A stretch of 64,000 nucleotides of DNA, taken from assembly GCF_000165485.1 (NCBI RefSeq), contig NC_014623.1, positions 4,297,501-4,361,500 on the forward strand, given 5' to 3'. The notes below the pieces were generated by a model. That model did not search any database. It was not told the origin of the DNA and was given only the letters and a program-made list of their open reading frames with translations. The DNA comes from Stigmatella aurantiaca DW4/3-1. GTDB lineage: Bacteria; Myxococcota; Myxococcia; Myxococcales; Myxococcaceae. Made by a program: the position numbers and the translations under genes. Shown piece by piece: positions 7,590 to 16,044 of the stretch; the first letter of the stretch is position 1; each line of letters starts with the position of its first letter.

Positions 7590-8853
7590 GTGCATCCTCC
7601 CCGTTGGGTGGCAACCGCCCTGCCGCGTTGTGCCGCAGAGAGACAACCTCCAGGACAGTGTCGCGGATTTCCTCGAGCCGCGCTACCACGTCGTCGGCGA
7701 GGAACCGGAGCACCAGGTATCCATGTTTTTGCAAGGCGAGATCTTTCCGCCGGTCGCGCCGGTAAGCGTCCGGCGTCTGGAAGTGGTAGTAGCCGTCGAT
7801 TTCGATGGCCACCTTCAATGGCCGTGAGAGGAGGTCTACCTCCACGGGCCGGTGGTTGATGCGGAACCCCGTGCGTTGGTTGAGTTCAAAGAGGCCCCGG
7901 GTGGCGGGCAGGGCGTCGAGCAGTGCGCTCAAGAAGCGTTCCGCCTCGCTGCGCGCCTGGCCCTCTGCCCCGGGCTGAGCCGTGGCGGCCTCCCGCTCAC
8001 GTGCCGCCTCTCCATAGAGGGTCAGCACCTCTTCCGGGGCCCCGTCCGCCGCCAATCGGGAGAGGGACTGCGAGAGCGCCTCCGTGTCCTGGACACCGAG
8101 CGCTTCCACTCGCTTCTTCAGCGCTTCGGGGGGCACTGTTTTCAGCGCCAACAGCCCTTCACGCAGCAGAGCGCGTCCCTGGCTTTCCGGGCCTTGCAGG
8201 TAGACATCCACCGCCTGCCCATCCACGCAGAGGGCGGCTGCCAGCGCGGACACCGTGTCACACATCCGGGCGGCGGCCCGGGCGGCCTGGGCAAGCCACT
8301 CGGCCCCAGTACCGGCCAGCAGGAGCGCGGGCGCCTCGCCCGGGGGAATGAGGGCGTGCACCGCCGCGAACGCGCGCAGGGGATTCTGCTCACAGGCGGT
8401 GAGCAGGGCATTCCAGGAGGGTGCCGCGCCGGGCTGGAGCAGACACCGGCACACGGAGGCGGCATCCGTGCCGGGGATGGCCGGGAACAGTTCCTGAAGG
8501 AGCAGGTCGCGCTCGTGCGCGGTCTTACCCTTCAGCTGGGAGAACAACGCCCCTTGGGCGAGCCCTGCCGCGGCGCCGAGAACATTCGCCGCATCGGCCT
8601 CGAGGTTGCGCGTCCGGAAGAGGAACGCGCCCCAGTCCCGGAGGGCCTCGGCTTCATGGGAGGCCAGCGACACGCACCACCCCTGGCCCCGTGACTCCAG
8701 CCAGCGGCGCCACAGGGACATGGCGGCGCCCGGAGGGCCGGCGAGCACGGTGAGGGTGGGGATGGCCTGCTCACGCCGATGCTGATGCCGTTCCAGGGCC
8801 TGGAAGGCGGCGGTATCGCTCGGAAGGGCAGCGGGAGCAGGGGACACGGGCAA
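7576..8853 (-). CDS. DUF559-type endonuclease with degenerate P-loop N-terminus
   Basis: 425 aa, first gene of the operon. The C-terminal part (about 302-400) is a DUF559/Vsr-like PD-(D/E)xK nuclease: AERFL with E305, PVEVDLL with D340, VAIEIDGYYH with E351 and D353, then YRRDRRKDLALQKHGY and VLRFLADDV. The N-terminal 300 aa are alanine/leucine rich and open with LAGPPGAAMSLWRRW (37-51), which resembles a P-loop that has lost the GKS/T lysine; this suggests a relic or pseudo-ATPase domain. The start is TTG 8853 with AAGGA upstream; GTG 8847 is the alternative. It overlaps the next gene by 14 nt. A DNA-cutting role in a defence or plasmid-exclusion module is inferred. Confidence 0.72.
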   Translation of the reverse strand: MPVSPAPAALPSDTAAFQALERHQHRREQAIPTLTVLAGPPGAAMSLWRRWLESRGQGWCVSLASHEAEALRDWGAFLFRTRNLEADAANVLGAAAGLAQGALFSQLKGKTAHERDLLLQELFPAIPGTDAASVCRCLLQPGAAPSWNALLTACEQNPLRAFAAVHALIPPGEAPALLLAGTGAEWLAQAARAAARMCDTVSALAAALCVDGQAVDVYLQGPESQGRALLREGLLALKTVPPEALKKRVEALGVQDTEALSQSLSRLAADGAPEEVLTLYGEAAREREAATAQPGAEGQARSEAERFLSALLDALPATRGLFELNQRTGFRINHRPVEVDLLSRPLKVAIEIDGYYHFQTPDAYRRDRRKDLALQKHGYLVLRFLADDVVARLEEIRDTVLEVVSLRHNAAGRLPPNGEDAHGGD

Positions 8854-8920
8854 AAGCGTCCTTGAATCCGGTGCGGACGTTCAAGGAGCCCTCCCCCTCT
8901 GTTCTGTCAACCCGTGAACA

Positions 8921-10948
8921 TCAGGACGTCTGGCTCAGGAACCGGCTGCGAGCCTCCGCCAGCGTGGCCGGGTCCCGCAGCACCATCGACTTCTCCTGGG
9001 TGGAGAGGGCGTCCTGCTGTCCCGAGAGCAGCTTGCGCCGAGCAGTGGCCAACTCGATGGAGGCAATCGTCGGTCCTGGCTGCTCCTCCAGCAGCGCCAG
9101 GTGCAGCGCGTGGGCCCGTGGGTCCGTGAGGACGCGCTTCAGCCCATCCTCCACCGCTTCCATCTTCTGCTCCGAGAGCGCCTGTGCCCGCTCCAGCAGC
9201 GGATGCGCCACCGTCTCCTCGGGGATGAGGAACAGGCCCATTTTCGCCAACCGGGTTCCCACCGAGGCCCGTGAGGTCCACACCGTCATCGGAATGGCCA
9301 ACAGCAGGCCGGCCACCACCGGGGACATCCACAGCAGCAGGTCCATGGACAGGGCTGCCGCCGCGGCGGCCAGCACCACGCCAAACAGCATGTGGGGCCA
9401 GTGCCGCCGCGCTGCTTCCGACCACGGCACGTCCGCGTCATCGCGCTGCTGGCTCGACCAGTTCACCCGGTAGCCCAGCACGGTGCCGAAGACGAAGTGG
9501 GACTGGAAGAGCATCATCACTGGCGCGAGCAACATGGAGATCGCCGTCTCCAGCCCCACGCTCAGCACCAGCCGGATCCGGCCGCCCATGCGGCGGGATT
9601 CCTCACTGTTGGCCAGGGTCAGCAGCAGGCCGAACACCTTCGGCAGCAGCAGCATGGCCAGCGAGATGACCATCATCCGGCGGGCGCCCGCCACGTCGAA
9701 CGTGGGCCACACCGGGAACAGGGTCCGCTCGTCCGTGAAGTAGACCGGGTCCACGAAACGGTCCTGCAGCGCGGCCCCCAGGCCGGTCAGCAGGAAGAGC
9801 AGCCACAGCGGTGAGGCCACGTAGGACATCACCCCCATCAGGAAGTGGCCGCGGCTCAAGGGGTGCAGCCCGCCGGCCATCACCAGCCGCAGGTGCTGGA
9901 GGTTGCCCTGGCACCAGCGCCGGTCCCGCTGGGCATAGGCCAGCAGGTGGGGGGGGGACTGCTCGTAGCTGCCGCCCAGCTCCGGCAGCAACCACACCGT
10001 GTAGCCCGCGCGGCGCATCAGCGCCGCTTCCACGAAGTCGTGGCTGAGGATGTGCCCACCGAAGGGCTGCTTGCCGGGCAGGACGGGCAGGCCGCAGTGC
10101 TCGATGAAAGCGGACACGCGGATGATGGCGTTGTGGCCCCAGTAGTTGGACTCGCCCAACTGCCACGCCGCGGCACCGGCGGACACCACCGGCCCATACA
10201 TCTGTCCGGCGAACTGCTGCAGACGGGCGAAGAGCGTCATCCGCCCCACGCACCGAGGAGGCGCCTGGAGGATGCCGGCCTGGGGGTTGAGCTCCATCAG
10301 CCGCGCCAGCGTCACCAGCGTCTCGCCCGTCATGAGGCTGTCGGCGTCCAGCACCACCATGAAGTCGTAGTGGCGCCCCCAGCGCTCGCAGAAGTCCGAG
10401 AGGTTGCCGGCCTTCTTGGCGGTGTTGTCCGAGCGGCGCCGGTAGAAGATGCGCCCCTGGCCGCCGACCCGGCGGCACAGGTCCGACCACGCCAGCTCCT
10501 CGGCCACCCAGGACTCGGCGCGCGTGGAGTCGCTCAGCACATAGAAATCAAATGAGTCCAGGTGCCCCGTGGCCGCCAGGGACTCGTAGGTGGCCTGCAC
10601 GTTGGCGAAGACCGAGGCGGGGTCCTCGTTGTAGATGGGCATCACCACCGTGGTTCGCCGGGTGAGCGGCGCCTTCTCCTCCTCGGCCGTGGGCTGGCGC
10701 AGCCCGGGAACCTTTCCCCCGGCCAGCTTCTGGAAGAACCCCGCGATCGCCGTCCAGAACGACAGGGAGATCCAGGCGAAACACAGGGAGAAGAGCCCCA
10801 GGAGCAGCCACTCGGTGTGGGTGACGCCCTTGACGCTCAGAAGCCGGTGCATCTCCCACGCCCCAAGGACGGTGGTGAAGGCCGCCAGCCCCAGGACGCA
10901 GAACCGCCGCAGTCCGGTGGTAGGAGGGGAGTAGGAGTGTGCTTGCAT
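8921..10948 (-). CDS. opgH: Glucans biosynthesis glucosyltransferase H
   Basis: 675 aa polytopic inner-membrane family 2 glycosyltransferase that polymerises UDP-glucose into the beta-1,2-glucan backbone of osmoregulated periplasmic glucans. Visible features are N-terminal membrane segments (about 15-75), the nucleotide-binding region TTVVMPIYNEDP, the DADS motif (VVLDADSLMTG), and the processive-synthase RDRRWCQGN motif, followed by further membrane spans. Length is shorter than the E. coli enzyme (about 850 aa), mainly through a smaller N-terminal region. It lies 9 bp downstream of a small gene that itself overlaps opgG, so all three are co-transcribed. Confidence 0.92.
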   Translation of the reverse strand: MQAHSYSPPTTGLRRFCVLGLAAFTTVLGAWEMHRLLSVKGVTHTEWLLLGLFSLCFAWISLSFWTAIAGFFQKLAGGKVPGLRQPTAEEEKAPLTRRTTVVMPIYNEDPASVFANVQATYESLAATGHLDSFDFYVLSDSTRAESWVAEELAWSDLCRRVGGQGRIFYRRRSDNTAKKAGNLSDFCERWGRHYDFMVVLDADSLMTGETLVTLARLMELNPQAGILQAPPRCVGRMTLFARLQQFAGQMYGPVVSAGAAAWQLGESNYWGHNAIIRVSAFIEHCGLPVLPGKQPFGGHILSHDFVEAALMRRAGYTVWLLPELGGSYEQSPPHLLAYAQRDRRWCQGNLQHLRLVMAGGLHPLSRGHFLMGVMSYVASPLWLLFLLTGLGAALQDRFVDPVYFTDERTLFPVWPTFDVAGARRMMVISLAMLLLPKVFGLLLTLANSEESRRMGGRIRLVLSVGLETAISMLLAPVMMLFQSHFVFGTVLGYRVNWSSQQRDDADVPWSEAARRHWPHMLFGVVLAAAAAALSMDLLLWMSPVVAGLLLAIPMTVWTSRASVGTRLAKMGLFLIPEETVAHPLLERAQALSEQKMEAVEDGLKRVLTDPRAHALHLALLEEQPGPTIASIELATARRKLLSGQQDALSTQEKSMVLRDPATLAEARSRFLSQTS

Positions 10949-10957
10949 GGATGGGCC

Positions 10958-11473
10958 TCAGGCCCCCTCGACGGAGGCATCTGCGGATTCGGCGCGCCAC
11001 CAGCGGCGCAGCAGCCCGGCCAGCGGGTTGAGCACAAGCTGCTGCTCGCGCATCACGGAGGGAACTGGCTTCGGCGAGGGAACGGGCATCGCGGAGCGCA
11101 GGGCCTGGACAATGGGCTGGGGCAGCGAGGAGGGCTCCGCGAGCAGCAGGGCGGCGCCGTGCTGGGCCGCCTCGCTCAGGACGAAGGCCGCACGGCCCCG
11201 GGCCAGCAGCGTCTCGCCCGCGTGCTGGTTGCCAAACACCTTCAGGAGCCACGTTTCCATCCGCGCGCGCGCCTGGGCCAGTGCGCCTTGCGGCTCGGCC
11301 ATGTGGCCGCCGGGAACCGCCAGCGCCCAGTTGGCCAACTGCGACAGCTCCGCGTCCGAGGTGAAACCGAACGAGCGGAAGAAGGAGTCGAGCGCCGCGC
11401 GCGTCTCCCGGCGGGCCGGGGCGCTCAGAGAGGAGGCATTCAGCGTCTTCACGGTGTCCACAAGTAGCTCCAT
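10958..11473 (-). CDS. Hypothetical protein between opgG and opgH
   Basis: 171 aa with no recognised domain. The sequence is mainly helical (ARRETRAALDSFFRSFGF, QARARMETWLLKVFGN) with an Ala/Leu-rich centre and a C-terminal basic-aromatic stretch (LLRRWWRAE). It starts inside the last codons of opgG (25-nt overlap) and ends 9 bp before opgH, so it is embedded in the glucan operon and translationally coupled. No signal peptide is apparent, so a cytoplasmic or membrane-associated helper for OpgH is possible. It has no counterpart in the E. coli opgGH operon, as far as I recall. Confidence 0.7.
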   Translation of the reverse strand: MELLVDTVKTLNASSLSAPARRETRAALDSFFRSFGFTSDAELSQLANWALAVPGGHMAEPQGALAQARARMETWLLKVFGNQHAGETLLARGRAAFVLSEAAQHGAALLLAEPSSLPQPIVQALRSAMPVPSPKPVPSVMREQQLVLNPLAGLLRRWWRAESADASVEGA

Positions 11474-13014
11474 GTCTCAGTGAGGGTCTCTGAACCGTTT
11501 TTCAGGAATCCGCGCAGCTCGATGGGCGCGGAAGAGTCGTCGGGCACCAGCTCGAAGGTGGCGCGCCAGCCTCCGGTGACGGTGTTGCGCTGGGCGATGG
11601 GCCGGAGCACCTGGCCCCGGGAGGCCGTGACGATGGCTTCCGCCGGCGCATCTCCCGCGGTCCCTCCGCCCGAGAAGTCGATGACGAAGCGCCGGGCCTT
11701 GGGCGTGGAGCCCGCGGCGATGCGCGTCGAGAGGACGGTGGCGCCCGGAGGCGGCTGGGGAGGCTCGAAGCCCCAGAAGAGCCGGTAGGCGAAGCGCTGC
11801 TCGGTGCCAGGCGTGAGCGGCTGTTCCGGCACCCAGGCGGCCACGATGTTGTCGTGGATCTCCTCGCGCGTGGGAATCTCCACGAGCTGCACCGCGCCCC
11901 GGCCCCAGTCCCCGATGGGCTCCACCCAGACGCTGGGGCGCAGCTCGTACCGGGCCTCCAGGTCCTCGTAGTTCGCAAAGGACTGGTCGCGCTGCAGCAA
12001 CCCGAAGGCGCGAGGGCTCTCCGCCTGGAAGCTCGCCACGTTGAGCCGCGCGGGGTTCTGCAACGGCCGCCAGAGCTGCTCGCCGTTCTTCATCGAGATG
12101 AAGAGGCCGTCCGAGTCGTGCACCTCGGGCCGGAAGTCGTCGTAGTTGCCCCGGTTGTTCTCGCCGAACAGGTACATGCTGGTGAGCGGCGCGATCCCCA
12201 GTTGCTTCACCGGCTTGCGGGCGAACAGGGTGGCCTCCACCTCCATCACCGTGCTCTTTCCGGGGACGATGACGAAGCGGTAGGCGCCCGTGACGCTCGG
12301 GCTGTCCAGCAGCGCGTGCACCACGATGCGATCCGCCTTGGCCTCGGGCTTTTCCAGCCAGAACTCGCGGAACGCGGGGAACTCCTCGCCGCTCGGCAGG
12401 GCGGTATCAATGGCCAGCCCACGCGCGGACAGGCCGTAAACATTGCCGCGTCCCAGCGAGCGGAAGTAGCTGGCGCCCAGGAACACGGCCACCTCGTCGA
12501 AGTGGTCCGGCCGGTTGATGGGGTGGTTGAGGCGCAGCCCCGCGAAGCCATCCGCCTTCGTCAGCGGGCCCGCCTTCACCAGGGGGCCGTAGCTGAAGAG
12601 CTCCGGCGAGAACGGCACATCCTCCACCTGCTTGCCGCGCACCACGTGCACCGCGACGGGCTCCTTGTAATAGAAGCCGGGGTGGAAGAACTGCGCCTGG
12701 AAGGGCAGGCCCTCCTTGCTCCACAGCGACTGGTCCGGGCGGAACCGGATGTCCCGGTACTCGTCGTACGAGAGCTGCTCGTAGGAGGTGGGAAGGTTGG
12801 AGGCCGGGACCTTGTAGCGTTGGGCCGCCAGCGCGCGGGCCTTCTCGCGCACCGTCTCCGGGCTGAAGACCGTTTTGGACGCGGCCGACGAGGCTTTCGC
12901 GGCCGCGGCCTTGGTGGAAGGCTTCGCCTGGGCTCCCGCCACCCCCGCCACCAGCACACCGAGTACGCACGTTGCGCGGACTCCCCACGTTGAGCGCTTC
13001 CTCGACCTCACCAT
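11449..13014 (-). CDS. opgG: Periplasmic glucans biosynthesis protein G
   Basis: 521 aa. The N-terminus is a Sec signal (RATCVLGVLVAGVAGAQA, cleavage near residue 30), then an OpgG/MdoG fold with YDEYRDIRFRPDQSLWSKEG, QAQFFHPGFYYKEPV, GASYFRSLGRGNVYGLSARG and the C-terminal RFVIDFSGG. OpgG acts in the periplasm on the backbone made by OpgH. An AGGAGG sits immediately upstream of ATG 13014. The promoter must lie in the divergent gap 13015-13408, which holds a striking inverted repeat. Confidence 0.93.
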   Translation of the reverse strand: MVRSRKRSTWGVRATCVLGVLVAGVAGAQAKPSTKAAAAKASSAASKTVFSPETVREKARALAAQRYKVPASNLPTSYEQLSYDEYRDIRFRPDQSLWSKEGLPFQAQFFHPGFYYKEPVAVHVVRGKQVEDVPFSPELFSYGPLVKAGPLTKADGFAGLRLNHPINRPDHFDEVAVFLGASYFRSLGRGNVYGLSARGLAIDTALPSGEEFPAFREFWLEKPEAKADRIVVHALLDSPSVTGAYRFVIVPGKSTVMEVEATLFARKPVKQLGIAPLTSMYLFGENNRGNYDDFRPEVHDSDGLFISMKNGEQLWRPLQNPARLNVASFQAESPRAFGLLQRDQSFANYEDLEARYELRPSVWVEPIGDWGRGAVQLVEIPTREEIHDNIVAAWVPEQPLTPGTEQRFAYRLFWGFEPPQPPPGATVLSTRIAAGSTPKARRFVIDFSGGGTAGDAPAEAIVTASRGQVLRPIAQRNTVTGGWRATFELVPDDSSAPIELRGFLKNGSETLTETWSYLWTP

Positions 13015-13408
13015 CGCCTCCTGAAAAAGATGTCCGTGGATTCGGACGGGAACCGAGCTGCCACCCCTCGTCCGAGGCCAGTCCCCCCCCTCTCGTGGGG
13101 AATGACTCGCTGAGTCGTTAGCAACAGGCGTGCCATAGGTTGTGACGCTGTGCGTCTAGGTGAAACTGTGCATGCGTTCAGTGTTCTGCGAGAGGGGAAT
13201 TGATTGCGGCGCCAATCAATTCGACCGGTTGGAGGGGGGAGGCTGAAAAGACGTCAGTCCTCCAGCTGAAAAGGGCTGGGGAGCGGAAGAACACCGCTCT
13301 CTCCAGGTTGTCCCATTCCTCCACAGGTTCCGGTGTAGGGGAGCGTCGGCCCGTGACGGCACCGGCCCCTTGTGGGAGAAATCCCCCTCCCTTTATTCCC
13401 TGGGCTCC
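13015..13408. other. Divergent intergenic region opgG / mnmD-like
   Basis: About 394 bp without a supported gene between the starts of opgG (minus) and the methyltransferase (plus). It holds the promoters for both and the perfect 10-bp inverted repeat at 13197-13222. The open frames across it have no ribosome-binding sites or recognisable protein features. Confidence 0.6.
13197..13222. promoter_or_regulatory. Perfect inverted repeat, candidate operator
   Basis: GAATTGATTG, six-base spacer CGGCGC, then CAATCAATTC: two exact 10-bp arms. The arms are AT-rich in a GC-rich genome and sit in a divergent promoter region, with no U-tract on either side, so a dimeric regulator site is more likely than a terminator. 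The regulator is unknown. Confidence 0.5.
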
Positions 13409-14257
13409 GTGTCCTCCGACAATCCACGCGACGGCGATTTTGAACTGGTCACGCTCCGCAACGGGGCCCGGGCGGTGCGCCACCTGGGGCACGGCGAGGT
13501 GATGCACCCCAGCATCGGCCCGTGGAAGGAGGCGCTGCGCCTCTACGTGGAGCAGCCTCAACTGGCCGAGCGCTTGGCTCAGCCTGGCCCCCCGTGGGTG
13601 GTGCTCGATGTGGGATTGGGTGCCGCCACCAACGCGGTGGCCGCGCTCACCTGCGCACGCGCGCTGGGGGCCGGGCGTCGGCGGCCCCTGGAGGTGATCA
13701 GCCTGGAAGTGGACCTCGCCCCGTTGCGGTTGGCGCTGGCGGATCCGGAGGGGTTTCCCTTCCTACAGCCCTTCCGGGGGGCCGCCGAGGGGTTGATGCG
13801 CGATGGGCACTGGGCCGAGGAGGGGCTGCGCTGGCGGCTGCTCCTGGGGGATGCGGTGCCGCACCTGGAAGGGGCGCTGCCTCCCGCGGACCTCGTCTAC
13901 TTCGATCCCTTTTCCCCCGCCTCCAACCCGGAGATGTGGACCGAGGCGGTGCTGGCCCGGGTCCGGGCGCGGTGCCAGGAAGCGGGGGAGGGCGCGCGGC
14001 TGCTCACGTACAGCGCGGCGACGCCGACCCGGGTGACCTTGCTGCTGGCGGGCTTCTACGTCGGTGCGGGTGTGTCCACCGGCACCAAGGGGGAGACCAC
14101 GGTGGCGGCCACCCGCTTGGAAGCACTGGAGGCGCCCCTGGGGGCCCGGTGGCTGGAGCGGTGGCGCCGCTCGTCCTCCCGGGCGCCACATGGGGCTGCC
14201 CTCACGCCCGAGGTCGAGAGTCGGCTGCTTGCCCATCCGCAGTGGCATTCCCGTTGA
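13409..14257 (+). CDS. MnmC/MnmD-like tRNA mnm5(s2)U methyltransferase (DUF752)
   Basis: 282 aa from GTG 13409 (a TTG at 13370 would add 13 residues; no strong ribosome-binding site for either). The sequence reads VTLRNGARAVRHLGHGEVMHP then GPWKEALRLYVEQ, the usual N-terminal block of the MnmC N-domain family, then the SAM-binding strand VVLDVGLGAATNAVAAL, an acidic loop (LEVISLEVD) and the substrate motif LVYFDPFSPASNPEMWT, and finally LLTYSAATPTRVTLLLAGF. The family methylates aminomethyl-uridine 34 of tRNA. No oxidase half (the MnmC C-domain) is present. Its 3' end overlaps that of the convergent DUF2378 gene by 56 bp. Confidence 0.75.
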   Translation: MSSDNPRDGDFELVTLRNGARAVRHLGHGEVMHPSIGPWKEALRLYVEQPQLAERLAQPGPPWVVLDVGLGAATNAVAALTCARALGAGRRRPLEVISLEVDLAPLRLALADPEGFPFLQPFRGAAEGLMRDGHWAEEGLRWRLLLGDAVPHLEGALPPADLVYFDPFSPASNPEMWTEAVLARVRARCQEAGEGARLLTYSAATPTRVTLLLAGFYVGAGVSTGTKGETTVAATRLEALEAPLGARWLERWRRSSSRAPHGAALTPEVESRLLAHPQWHSR

Positions 14258-14825
14258 GGGTGGCCCCGGCGGGGGCTTCCGCCCAGCGGATGTGGAAAGT
14301 ACACATCGTCCCGTCAAAGCCCTCGGGGATGGCCACCACGCGCCAGCCGCCCGCGAGTTCCACGGCCCGGGCCAGCAGCCCCGCCGCGAAGGTGGGCTGA
14401 TCCGCCAGCACATCGTTCATGCCCAGCTCGAGCGACGTGGGCCCGCGCTCCACGACGGTGACTTCACTGAAAGTGTTGCCAGCCCGGAAGCCGTGGCCCG
14501 CGTGGAGCAGCATTCTTCGGGGCCCCGCCAGCTTGGCCACGCTCAGCAAGGCCCGGCCCACAAAGGTGCCGAACCAGGCGTCCATGAACCGCTCACCCAG
14601 TGAGTAGTACGCGGCTTCCGCGGGAACCCCCCCGTACACGTGGGCCGCGGCGATCCGCAGGAAGTCCTTCCACTGCTTGAGCGAATACGACCGCTCCAGC
14701 TTGTGATCGAGGTTCAACCCGGCCTTCCTCAGGGCTTCCCGGCAGGCCGGGGTGAGCCGGTTCTCGAAGGCACGGACAAACAGCGCCTCGACGGTCTGGG
14801 CATGGACGAGCTTCTCTGGGTTCAT
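14202..14825 (-). CDS. DUF2378 (TIGR02265) myxobacterial protein
   Basis: 207 aa. It has the pattern of the Myxococcales-restricted DUF2378 family: HAQTVEALFVRAFENRLTPA at the start, WKDFLRIAAAHVYGG, then YYSLGERFMDAWFGTFVGRA and the late IPEGFDGTMCTFHIRWAE. These proteins occur in many copies in myxobacterial genomes, have no known function and are good lineage markers. It reads from ATG 14825. The last 56 bp lie opposite the 3' end of the methyltransferase gene. Confidence 0.88.
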   Translation of the reverse strand: MNPEKLVHAQTVEALFVRAFENRLTPACREALRKAGLNLDHKLERSYSLKQWKDFLRIAAAHVYGGVPAEAAYYSLGERFMDAWFGTFVGRALLSVAKLAGPRRMLLHAGHGFRAGNTFSEVTVVERGPTSLELGMNDVLADQPTFAAGLLARAVELAGGWRVVAIPEGFDGTMCTFHIRWAEAPAGATLNGNATADGQAADSRPRA

Positions 14826-15081
14826 GGCAGCGCACCCTACACGACCAAGCGGACAACTGCTCGACCGTGGTGAAAGGACGTTCAGTGGCCTGTCGCTCCC
14901 AGTGTTGGGTAGCGATCAGGGGAGGGACCCACAGTGAAAAACGAAGACCTCGTTTGCGGACAAAAGAACAAAGAATCACGACTAAGCAAGGTTTTACCAT
15001 GCTTAAAAAATTCCGCCAGTAGCCCTCAAGAACGAGAGGCCGCCGCCCACCCAACAGGGCCTGCTCCGCTATAAGGCGCGC
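14826..15081. other. AT-rich divergent intergenic region
   Basis: 256 bp between the DUF2378 start and the ornithine-cyclodeaminase-like start. It is clearly more AT-rich than its surroundings. An imperfect hairpin (AAGCAAGG, TTTTA loop, CCATGCTT) lies at 14984-15004. Likely holds both promoters; no gene seen. Confidence 0.5.
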
Positions 15082-16044
15082 ATGCCAACCCTCCTCTTGA
15101 GCGCGAGCGATTTGCGCTCCCTCTACTCTGTCGAGCTGGGCCTGACCGCCGTGGAGCGCGCCTTTCTGGCGCATGGCCGTGGCGAGGCGCTCATGCCCTC
15201 GAAGGTGTACCTCTCCCTGCCGAAGTACGACGGCGACTTCCGGGCCATGCCGGCCTTTCTGGACGGTGCGGCGGGGGTGAAGTGGGTGAACGCCCACCCG
15301 CGCAATCCCCAGAAGCACGGCCTGCCCACGGTGCGCGCGGTGTACATCCTGAGCGATCCGGAGACGGCTTCGCCGCTGGCCATCCTGGATGGCACCTTGC
15401 TGACCGCGTGGCGCACGGGGGCGGCGGGGGGGGTGGCCTCGAAGTACCTCGCCCGGGCGAAGCCGCGAACCTTGGGGCTGGTCGGATGCGGTGTGCAGGC
15501 CCGTGTGCTGATCGACGCGCACCGGGCGCTCTTCGAGGGCTTGGAGCTCTTGCTCGCGGATGCCTCGGAGGCGGCCGCCCAGGTGCTCCAGTCGGAGAAG
15601 GGAGGGCGGGTGGTCAGCCTCCAGGAGGCCGCGGGAGCCGACATCGTCTGTACCTCCACCCCCGTGCGCTCGCCGGTGGTGAATCGAGAGTGGGTGAAGG
15701 CGGGCACGCACATCAACGCCATGGGGGCGGACGCCCCTGGCAAGCAGGAGCTGGACCCAGCCATCTTGCAGCAGGGCCGGATCTTCATTGATGACGAGGA
15801 TCAGGCGCTGCACTCGGGCGAGGTGAATGTTCCCCTGCATGACGGACTGCTCCGGCGCGAGCAGATCGCGGGCACCCTGGGGGAGGTGGTCGCCGGGAAG
15901 AAGAAGGGCCGGCTGGCGGACGAAGTCACCCTCTTCGACTCCACGGGGCTCGCGGTGCAGGACGTGGCGCTGGCGCGGGCGCTGTACGAGGTGGCGCGCG
16001 CCAAGGGGGTCGGCCAGATGTTCGATCTGGTGGGCAGCGGGTAG
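15082..16044 (+). CDS. Ornithine cyclodeaminase / mu-crystallin family dehydrogenase
   Basis: 320 aa. The family comprises NAD(P)-dependent ornithine cyclodeaminases, archaeal-type alanine dehydrogenases and lysine or imine reductases. Seen here are the substrate-side GVKWVNAHPRNP (K in VKWVN), the central AILDGTLLTAWRTGAAGGVA and the Rossmann motif TLGLVGCGVQARVLIDAH, then the conserved THINAMGADAPGKQELD and LADEVTLFDSTGLAVQD. These motifs are as in AlaDH/OCD enzymes, but the exact substrate cannot be read from sequence. It is transcribed alone and its stop abuts the stop of the convergent gene at 16045. Confidence 0.88.
   Translation: MPTLLLSASDLRSLYSVELGLTAVERAFLAHGRGEALMPSKVYLSLPKYDGDFRAMPAFLDGAAGVKWVNAHPRNPQKHGLPTVRAVYILSDPETASPLAILDGTLLTAWRTGAAGGVASKYLARAKPRTLGLVGCGVQARVLIDAHRALFEGLELLLADASEAAAQVLQSEKGGRVVSLQEAAGADIVCTSTPVRSPVVNREWVKAGTHINAMGADAPGKQELDPAILQQGRIFIDDEDQALHSGEVNVPLHDGLLRREQIAGTLGEVVAGKKKGRLADEVTLFDSTGLAVQDVALARALYEVARAKGVGQMFDLVGSG

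Noticed and set aside
3319..8853. BREX, DISARM, Zorya or Dnd/Ssp system as an explanation of the three-gene module
   Set aside because: No methyltransferase, PglZ phosphatase, MotAB-like, cysteine desulfurase or other hallmark gene is present next to it.
14984..15004. Imperfect hairpin AAGCAAGG/CCATGCTT
   Set aside because: Mismatch in the stem and no T-run in a useful direction; noted only inside the intergenic entry.
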